Shown here in pieces: positions 58,946 to 64,000 of a DNA stretch of 64,000 bases. Made by a program: the position numbers and the translations under genes. Position 1 is the stretch's first letter. Each line of letters starts with the position of its first letter. The notes beneath the pieces were generated by a model. The model did not search any database and was not told the origin of the DNA. It saw only the letters and a program-made list of their open reading frames with translations. Origin of the DNA: Pseudofrankia coriaricola (GTDB taxonomy: Bacteria > Actinomycetota > Actinomycetes > Frankiales > Frankiaceae); the NCBI RefSeq assembly GCF_001854805.1, contig NZ_MBLO01000102.1, positions 1 through 64,000 of the forward strand, written 5' to 3'.

Positions 58946-59350
58946 GTGCCCGTGCAGGCGAGTTCTTTTCAGCAGGCGGCGCGGGCGGGCGCCGCCGGGT
59001 CCGACGGCATCGTCGGACCAGCCTCTGCCCTCGGTTCCGAACCCATACCAGGCGACGGCACCGAGAGCGGCGCCCACAGCGACCCTCTTCAAACGAGCCG
59101 CTGTTGCCAGCACCAGCCGATCTGTCCGAACGCGGACGCCGCCGACCGGGACGCGGCGCGGGTGGTACGTACCCACCCCGACCAGGGCTGGAGCCTTCTC
59201 TGCAACGGGGTGATCCTCTTTGAGGACACCGGCGAGATCCTCCCCACCGGCCGCACGGTGGAACCCCGCCGTGGCCCGGTGAGGTACGGCGCCGCGCGTG
59301 TCCCGCGGCCGGCGGCCCCGCGCCGCGGTGGCATCCCGGCCGGGGTCTGA
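58946..59350 (+). CDS. DUF5999 family protein
   Basis: This 134 aa protein has a core (about 52-105) that matches the small actinobacterial DUF5999 family closely: CCQHQPICPNADAADRDAAR, THPDQGWSLLCNGVILFEDT, GEILPTGRTVEP. The Cys/His cluster near the start of the core could bind metal. Homologues usually begin at the CQHQP segment and are about 65-70 aa; here there are about 50 extra residues before it and a basic tail after it. GTG at 58946 is the first in-frame start. Function unknown. Confidence 0.82.
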   Translation: MPVQASSFQQAARAGAAGSDGIVGPASALGSEPIPGDGTESGAHSDPLQTSRCCQHQPICPNADAADRDAARVVRTHPDQGWSLLCNGVILFEDTGEILPTGRTVEPRRGPVRYGAARVPRPAAPRRGGIPAGV

Positions 59351-59454
59351 CCCGCGTGCCGCCGCGGCGCCTTGGTGTGGCGTCGCGAGCGGATGCGCGA
59401 GCCGGCGGCCCGGCGCCCGGCGCGGCCTGTCGGGGCGAGGCGCTCGGCGCGCTC

Positions 59455-59610
59455 GCCCCGTGTCGGGCGCTGGGCGCCCTCCTCGGGTGGTGCCGGGCCC
59501 TGGCATATGGCGGTGGTAGGGCTTGGACCGGGCTGACGACGTGGCCGGGATGGCGCCGCGCCGATGCGCCGTCACCAGTTGCGGGTGAGTTGCGCTTGCT
59601 GGTCGCTGGG
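59455..59610 (+). repeat. Composite intergenic element, copy after DUF5999
   Basis: GTCGGGCGCTGGGCGCCCTC, GGTGCCGGGCCCTGGCATAT, GGCGGTGGTAGGG, ACCGGGCTGACGACGTGGC and GCGCCGATGCGCCGTCACC are in order. 59351-59454 is GC-rich with GGCGCTCGGCGCGCTCGCC inverted segments. 59611-59727 precedes the next gene and holds its promoter. Confidence 0.8.
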
Positions 59611-59727
59611 ACAGCGTCGCGGCCCGCCGCGGGCGATGCTCCGTTCACGATCTTTGCTGGACCCACATCCGAGTAGAACGTGCCTGTGGGCTAGGTGCTT
59701 GCGGACGTCCCCGGTTAGCCTGCGGAC

Positions 59728-61470
59728 GTGGCGGAGAGTCGATGGGCGCGGCAGGTGGCCATCCGTGTGGGTAATGCCGCGCGGGGAGCGAATCCGGTGC
59801 CGGCGTCCCAGCGGAGACGCCCGGTGCGAGGCGTGGCGTCGCGCGTCGGCGCCGCCGACCGCGCGTTGTTCGGGGCCATCGCCGCAGCTCGCCCCATCGC
59901 CGACCCACTGCTCCCTCGGCTGTCCCACGCGGCCGACCATGGCCTGCTGTGGTGGGGTGTCGCCGGCGCCCTCGGAATGACCCGGGGCCGGCGTCGCCGG
60001 GCGGCCGGGCGCGGCCTGGTCGCGCTCGGGCTCGCGAGCGCCGTCACCAACGGCCCCGCAAAAATGATCTTTCGACGTGGCCGCCCCGTCAACCACGCGG
60101 TCCCGCTCGTCCGCCGGCCGCACCGCCAGCACCTGTCGTTCTCGTTCCCGTCCGGGCATTCCGCGTCCGCGGCCGCGTTCGCCACCGCCGTCGCGCTCGA
60201 CGCCCCGAAGGTCGCCGCCCCGGTCGGCGCGCTCGCGGGCCTGGTGGCCTTCTCCCGGGTCTACATCGGGGTGCACTACCCGAGCGACGTCGTCGCCGGC
60301 GCGGCCCTCGGCGCCGCCTGCGCGCTGGCGACGACGAAGGTGATGCCCCGACGGTCCTGGGAGCCCGCGCGGGGCCGGCCGGCGTCGGCCTCGGTGCCGG
60401 CCCTGCCGGACGGCGAGGGCCTGACGGTGGTCGTGAACGCCAGCTCGGGGACGGGTGGGTGGCTTGGCCAGGCGCCCGACGTCGCCGGGCAGTTACGAGC
60501 CGAGCTGCCACTCGCCAAGGTCGTCGAGGTCGGTCCGCACGATGACCTCGAGGAGGCGCTCGACGAGGCCGCCGCCTCCTGCCTGGTGCTCGGCGTCGCG
60601 GGCGGTGACGGCACGGTCAGCGCGGCCGCCGCCAGGGCGCTCGCCCACGGCCTGCCGCTCGCCGTGTTCCCGGTCGGCACGCTGAACCACTTCGCGGCGG
60701 ATCTGGGCCTCGCGACCGGCATCGCCGACACGGCGCGCGCCATCCGCGAGGGCTGCGCCGTCGCCGTCGACGTCGGCCGTCTCGAGGGGGTCGACGCGGC
60801 CGGCGAGCGGTTCGACGGGGTGTTCCTCAACACCGCCAGCCTGGGTGGCTACGCCCACATGGTCGCGATCCGGGAACGGCTCGAGAAGCGGTTCGGGAAA
60901 TGGCCCGCGATGGTCGTCGCGCTGGCCTGGGTGTTGCGCAACGACCCCCCGATCGAGGTGGACATCACCGTTTTTGACCCCACTGGCCCGACGCGTACAC
61001 GCGCCGCCCGCCGCGGCGTGAAGGACGCCCCGCTGGGCGTGGGGTGGCCGATGACCGCCTCGGTGCCGGCCGGCCTGGAGCGGCGCCGGCTGTGGCTGCT
61101 CTTCGTCGGCAACGGGAACTACCGCCCGCCCGGGTTCGCCCCGACCTACCGGTCGCGGCTCGACGAGGGCCTTCTCGACCTGCGCCTCGTCGACGGCGCC
61201 AGCCCGTTCTCCAGGGCGCGGCTCGTCGTCGCCGTGCTCACCGGCCAGCTGCGGCGCAGCCGGGTCTACGAGAGGCGGACGGCCGTCCGGATCCAGGTCT
61301 CCGCCGTCCGGCCGGCGGGCCGGTGGGGCCGGGCGCCCCGCCGGGACGCGGACGCGACCGAGCCCGCGGGGCCGCTCCCGTTTGCCCGCGACGGCGAGGT
61401 CACGGACGGTGTGCAAAGCATCACCATCACGCCCAACGGTGCCCGTCTCATCGTCTACCGCCCGGACTAG
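59728..61470 (+). CDS. PAP2 phosphatase - diacylglycerol kinase fusion
   Basis: This 580 aa protein joins two lipid-phosphate enzymes. Residues 40-210 form a membrane PAP2 phosphatase with the three motifs KMIFRRGRP, FPSGHSAS and SRVYIGVHYPSD. Residues 225-580 form a diacylglycerol kinase-type domain with VVVNASSGTGG, GVAGGDGTVSAAAARAL, PVGTLNHFAADLGL and FLNTASLGGYAHMV. It could dephosphorylate and rephosphorylate lipids such as phosphatidate or polyprenyl phosphates. The same fusion is known in other actinobacteria. GTG at 59728 follows TAGCCT by 6 bases and has no ribosome site, so it is likely leaderless. Confidence 0.92.
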   Translation: MAESRWARQVAIRVGNAARGANPVPASQRRRPVRGVASRVGAADRALFGAIAAARPIADPLLPRLSHAADHGLLWWGVAGALGMTRGRRRRAAGRGLVALGLASAVTNGPAKMIFRRGRPVNHAVPLVRRPHRQHLSFSFPSGHSASAAAFATAVALDAPKVAAPVGALAGLVAFSRVYIGVHYPSDVVAGAALGAACALATTKVMPRRSWEPARGRPASASVPALPDGEGLTVVVNASSGTGGWLGQAPDVAGQLRAELPLAKVVEVGPHDDLEEALDEAAASCLVLGVAGGDGTVSAAAARALAHGLPLAVFPVGTLNHFAADLGLATGIADTARAIREGCAVAVDVGRLEGVDAAGERFDGVFLNTASLGGYAHMVAIRERLEKRFGKWPAMVVALAWVLRNDPPIEVDITVFDPTGPTRTRAARRGVKDAPLGVGWPMTASVPAGLERRRLWLLFVGNGNYRPPGFAPTYRSRLDEGLLDLRLVDGASPFSRARLVVAVLTGQLRRSRVYERRTAVRIQVSAVRPAGRWGRAPRRDADATEPAGPLPFARDGEVTDGVQSITITPNGARLIVYRPD

Positions 61471-61509
61471 GCCGCCCGGCGGCGGCTCCTATGCGGCGCC
61501 GGCGCAGGC

Positions 61510-61549
61510 CGGAACCGTCCGGTCAGAGCCCGGAACCGCCCGGTCAGTG
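61510..61549 (+). repeat. Short direct repeat at a gene end
   Basis: CCGGAACCGTCCGGTCAG and CCGGAACCGCCCGGTCAG occur 22 bases apart between two convergent genes. The second copy covers the stop codon of the minus-strand gene. Confidence 0.55.
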
Positions 61550-62389
61550 GACCGAGTGGTCCTGCAGGGGGATGAGGGCGGTGAGGGGAGTCGTCAGGCG
61601 GGCGCACAGGACCGGGTCGAGAAGGTCCTCGACCAGCAGCGCGCAGGCCAGGTCGGCGCAGAGCTCCATGACGCGCGCCTCCGTCGACGGGTCCTGGGCG
61701 AGCAGCGCGCCGTTGCCGCGGCAGTCCTGGCAGGGGCGCCAGAACCCCTCGGCGGCGCTGCGGCGGACCAGCGTCCACACCCGGCGCCGGCCGGTGAGCA
61801 CGGCGGTGCCGAAGGCGGCGTCCATCGCCTCCTGATGGTCGGACTCGTCACGGGTCAGCGCCGTCACCAGCAGGCCCTCGAAGACCTCGGAACTGCGTGG
61901 GTCGTGGCAGCGCACCGCGAGCCTCGGCAGCGCGGCGAGCACCCGTTTGACATCCGCGGCGGACGGGCCCAGATCGGGTTCGTGCGAGCGGACCCGTGGG
62001 TAGACCATGCGCCATGGGCGCATCAGGCCGGCGTACTCCGAGCGCGACAGGATCGGACGGGCATACGCGGCGGCGAGCGCGTCGCGCATCGAGCGCAGCG
62101 CGGTCGCGGTGACCGACGGGTCGACCGTGACGTACTCGGCGCCGGAGAGGTCATCGGCGTAGATGGCCGAGAGGGCGTCGAACGCGGCCAGCACCTCGAC
62201 GACCAGGGGTGACTCGGGCGAGAGCGCCCGGTCTCTGGCGACGGCGAGCGCCGGGGAGTTGCGCCACTCGACGGCCAGCTGGGCCAGCTCGCCGTCGGAG
62301 GTGTGGACCAGCTGGGCGAGGATGCCCAGGATGCCACGCAGGTTCGGGTGTTCCTCGAGCCGTTCGATGCGGCGGGCGCGAAGGATCAT
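61544..62389 (-). CDS. Conserved-looking hypothetical protein
   Basis: This protein of about 281 aa starts MILRARRIERLEEHPNLRG. It is mostly helical, with segments SPLVVEVLAAFDALSAIYAD, YAGLMRPWRMVYPRVRSHEP and VFEGLLVTALTRDESDHQEA, plus a possible metal-binding CQDCRGNG near residue 215. I do not recognise the family. Codon pattern and the lack of low complexity support a real gene. ATG at 62389 has AGGATC nearby but no strong ribosome site. It lies between the PAP2 fusion (convergent) and aceE (same strand, upstream). Confidence 0.65.
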   Translation of the reverse strand: MILRARRIERLEEHPNLRGILGILAQLVHTSDGELAQLAVEWRNSPALAVARDRALSPESPLVVEVLAAFDALSAIYADDLSGAEYVTVDPSVTATALRSMRDALAAAYARPILSRSEYAGLMRPWRMVYPRVRSHEPDLGPSAADVKRVLAALPRLAVRCHDPRSSEVFEGLLVTALTRDESDHQEAMDAAFGTAVLTGRRRVWTLVRRSAAEGFWRPCQDCRGNGALLAQDPSTEARVMELCADLACALLVEDLLDPVLCARLTTPLTALIPLQDHSVH

Positions 62390-62492
62390 GCGGCCGCTCC
62401 GGTGGCCGTACGGGCGGCGCCTGGCGCGGCCCTTCCCACTCCCCTGTGGTCCAGGACACAGTGGTGCTCCTGGCCAACCCAGGGCGCGGGAC

Positions 62493-62528
62493 CCCCGTTG
62501 ATTTTTGCTGGCGCAAAAATCAACGGGG
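62493..62528. repeat. Perfect 16 bp inverted repeat
   Basis: CCCCGTTGATTTTTGC and GCAAAAATCAACGGGG are perfect inverted arms around the loop TGGC. The AT-rich core is striking in this GC-rich DNA. It lies 104 bases upstream of the hypothetical gene's ATG and could be an operator, an attenuator hairpin or a small mobile-element relic. Confidence 0.85.
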
Positions 62529-62533
62529 AAGCG

Positions 62534-63249
62534 TGCGTCACGCCAGCCTTCACGTGGTCCTCCTCGCCATAGGCGCTTCCCCGTCGAGCGCTTTCGCCGC
62601 GGATACATACAACCTCACCGCCGGGCACGCGGGCACGCACCGACGGCCCGGTGGGGACGCGACCATACCTGCCGGCTGGTGGCCGGCCAGGCCGCGTCGC
62701 TGACGCCCGCCGCCCCAGTGTCCGCCGGGCGTTCTCACCCCAGGGCGGGCACTGGGCTGAGTTTCCCAGTGCGACCAGGGGCTGCGCGGCCAGTGAACAC
62801 TGAGCGTCAGACCCGTCAGCGTAGTGCCGCGTCGATGTCATCGCACCCAAACAGGCGGACTGCCTCGTCTCTGGACCATCCAGGCCTACCGGAGCGGATG
62901 AACTAGGGCGTCCCACTGCCCGACGGATACTCATAGTAGCCAATGCCGACGGGGGTGGGTTGGAGTCGACCAGTGGCACTGGTAATGAATACTGTCGGCG
63001 TATGTCCAGGGACCCTTCGTGGGCAGGGCTTCCGGCCATGGTGACGATCTATGCCGCCCTGGCCACCGTGGGCCGCGGGCGCACGGCGGGTCCATCACCG
63101 AGTGTCGCCCGTGGTGCCCGTGGTGCCCGGGATACCGGGGTTCCGGGACACCGGGGTGTCTGGGATACCGGTGCGCCGGGGTGGCCCGAGCCGGCTGGGG
63201 CGCGCGCGTCGCCGCCAGCCGGCCCGGGCCGGGCGTCGCGACTCCCGCG
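62534..63249. other. 700 bp gene-free region downstream of aceE
   Basis: No coding frame is supported. GTGGTGCCC and GGGATACCGGG-type imperfect tandem repeats lie at about 63107-63190. CCCAGTGTCCGCCGGGCG ... GGGCACTGGG near 62713-62758 and CAGTGAACACTGAG near 62791 are short inverted segments. The aceE terminator should lie in 63190-63249. Confidence 0.4.
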
Positions 63250-64000
63250 TCAGCCGGAGATGGGGCGCTCGTCGGCCTCGCCGGCCGGGGTGCCGGCGAT
63301 GGTGGAGGAACTGCGCAGGTCGTAGCGGGCGATCGCCTCCTCGACGACGCTCGCCTTGATCTCACCGGTGCGCACCAGCGACTCCAGCGTCGCCACCACG
63401 ACCGACTCGGCATCGACGTTGAAGTGCCGGCGCAGCGCCGCGCGGGTGTCCGAACGGCCGAAGCCGTCCGTACCCAGCGAGGTGTAGGGCTGCGGCACCC
63501 AGCGGGCGATCTGGTCCGGCACCGCCCGCATCCAGTCGCTCACCGCGACCACCGGGCCGGGCGCGCCGGCCAGCATCCGGGCGACGAACGGCACGCTCTC
63601 CGGCTGCTCCGGGTTGAGCAGGTTCGCGCGCTCCGACTGCAGCGCGTCGCGGCGCAGCTCGTTCCACGAGGTCACCGACCACACGTCGGCGGCCACGCCG
63701 TAGTCGGCGGCGAGCATCTCCTGGGCCGTCAGCGCCCAGCGCATCGCCACACCGCTGGCGAGCACCTGCGCCCGGGGCGCCGTCGCCCCGTCGCCGCCCT
63801 GGGTGGCCGGGGGCGGTGCGGCCGGGGACGGGAGCGGGAGCTCCTCGGCGGCCCGGAACCGGTACATACCCGCGATCACCTGCGCCGGGTCGATCCCGGC
63901 CGGCTCGGCCGGCTGCGGGTACGGCTCGTTGTAGACCGACAGGTAGTAGAAGACGTTCTCGTCGCGCTCGCCGTACATCCGGTCCAGCGCGTCCCGGGTG
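63250..64000 (-). CDS. aceE: Pyruvate dehydrogenase E1 component, 3' part
   Basis: This is the C-terminal 250 residues of the homodimeric E1 of pyruvate dehydrogenase, which decarboxylates pyruvate with thiamine diphosphate. The frame runs off the window end, where the coding continues (RDALDRMYGERDENVFYYLS). Recognisable segments are SVYNEPYPQPAEP, GVAADVWSVTSWNELRRDAL, GPVVAVSDWMRAVPDQIARW, PYTSLGTDGFGRSDTRAALR and FNVDAESVVVATLESL. A Pro/Gly insert lies near LPLPSPAAPPPATQGG. Confidence 0.95.
   Translation of the reverse strand, partial: TRDALDRMYGERDENVFYYLSVYNEPYPQPAEPAGIDPAQVIAGMYRFRAAEELPLPSPAAPPPATQGGDGATAPRAQVLASGVAMRWALTAQEMLAADYGVAADVWSVTSWNELRRDALQSERANLLNPEQPESVPFVARMLAGAPGPVVAVSDWMRAVPDQIARWVPQPYTSLGTDGFGRSDTRAALRRHFNVDAESVVVATLESLVRTGEIKASVVEEAIARYDLRSSSTIAGTPAGEADERPISG

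Noticed and set aside
58917-59666. Minus-strand frame with GDGASARRHPGHVVSP-type peptide
   Set aside because: It is the translation of the composite intergenic element plus the antisense of the DUF5999 gene.
60058-60080. CAAAAATGATCTTTCGACG resembling the loop side of the 11014 hairpin
   Set aside because: It encodes the conserved KMIFRRGRP motif of PAP2 phosphatases, so protein constraint explains it.

Overview
The window is very GC-rich actinobacterial DNA with long overlapping shadow frames, GTG starts and many start codons placed 6-8 bases after a TANNNT box (leaderless transcripts). Gene content and order point to Frankia or a close relative. The first 29 kb keeps the order of a locus known from Mycobacterium and Streptomyces: ROK glucokinase, small DUF protein, ArsA-like ATPase, SRPBCC protein, FadD15-type acyl-CoA ligase, PlsC-type acyltransferase, DEDDh exoribonuclease, class II DAHP synthase, PASTA kinase PknL and an Rv2175c-like DNA-binding protein.

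Layout. 0.2-12.7 kb: the glucokinase/ArsA/SRPBCC operon, a metallophosphoesterase, lipid activation and acylation genes, a membrane-anchored GH5-like protein and an esterase with a membrane-protein partner. 13-21.9 kb: an ornithine cyclodeaminase-type (LOR/SDH) protein, exoribonuclease, phosphofructokinase, DAHP synthase, PknL-type kinase and LysM lytic transglycosylase. 22-29.5 kb: thiamine biosynthesis (TPP riboswitch, thiG-thiH, then thiS-thiE) interrupted by two oxidoreductases and the Rv2175c-like gene. 29.5-30.5 kb: a two-subunit lycopene cyclase. 30.4-36.7 kb: one giant gene (2,099 codons) encoding TIR, a degenerate metallophosphoesterase, NACHT, pentapeptide repeats and about 14 WD40 repeats. 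37.1-41.5 kb: a DUF397 protein and a fatty-acid cluster (SDR, acyl-CoA dehydrogenase, two hot-dog dehydratase subunits). 41.9-44 kb: an anchored extracellular protein, then a gene-free kilobase with a candidate structured RNA ending in a strong terminator. 44-52.1 kb: a MukF/MukE/MukB-like SMC operon without a visible JetD nuclease gene, divergent from terD. 53.2-64 kb: a RelE-like toxin, HAD hydrolase, CoA-binding protein, GT2 plus membrane glycosyltransferase pair, DUF5999, a PAP2-diacylglycerol kinase fusion, an unknown protein and the 3' part of aceE.

The most unusual content is of two kinds. One is immunity-like machinery between 30 and 54 kb: the TIR-NACHT-WD40 gene with a truncated transporter remnant at its edge, the SMC trio, TerD and a lone toxin. 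The other is a dense set of repeats: (i) a palindromic element of about 50 bp found between genes and also inside coding sequences; (ii) a composite intergenic element of about 150-190 bp in at least six copies; (iii) hairpin families whose stems differ between copies by compensating changes; (iv) a 780 bp inverted-repeat cluster between the convergent DAHP synthase and kinase genes. No tRNA, rRNA, CRISPR array or transposase was seen.
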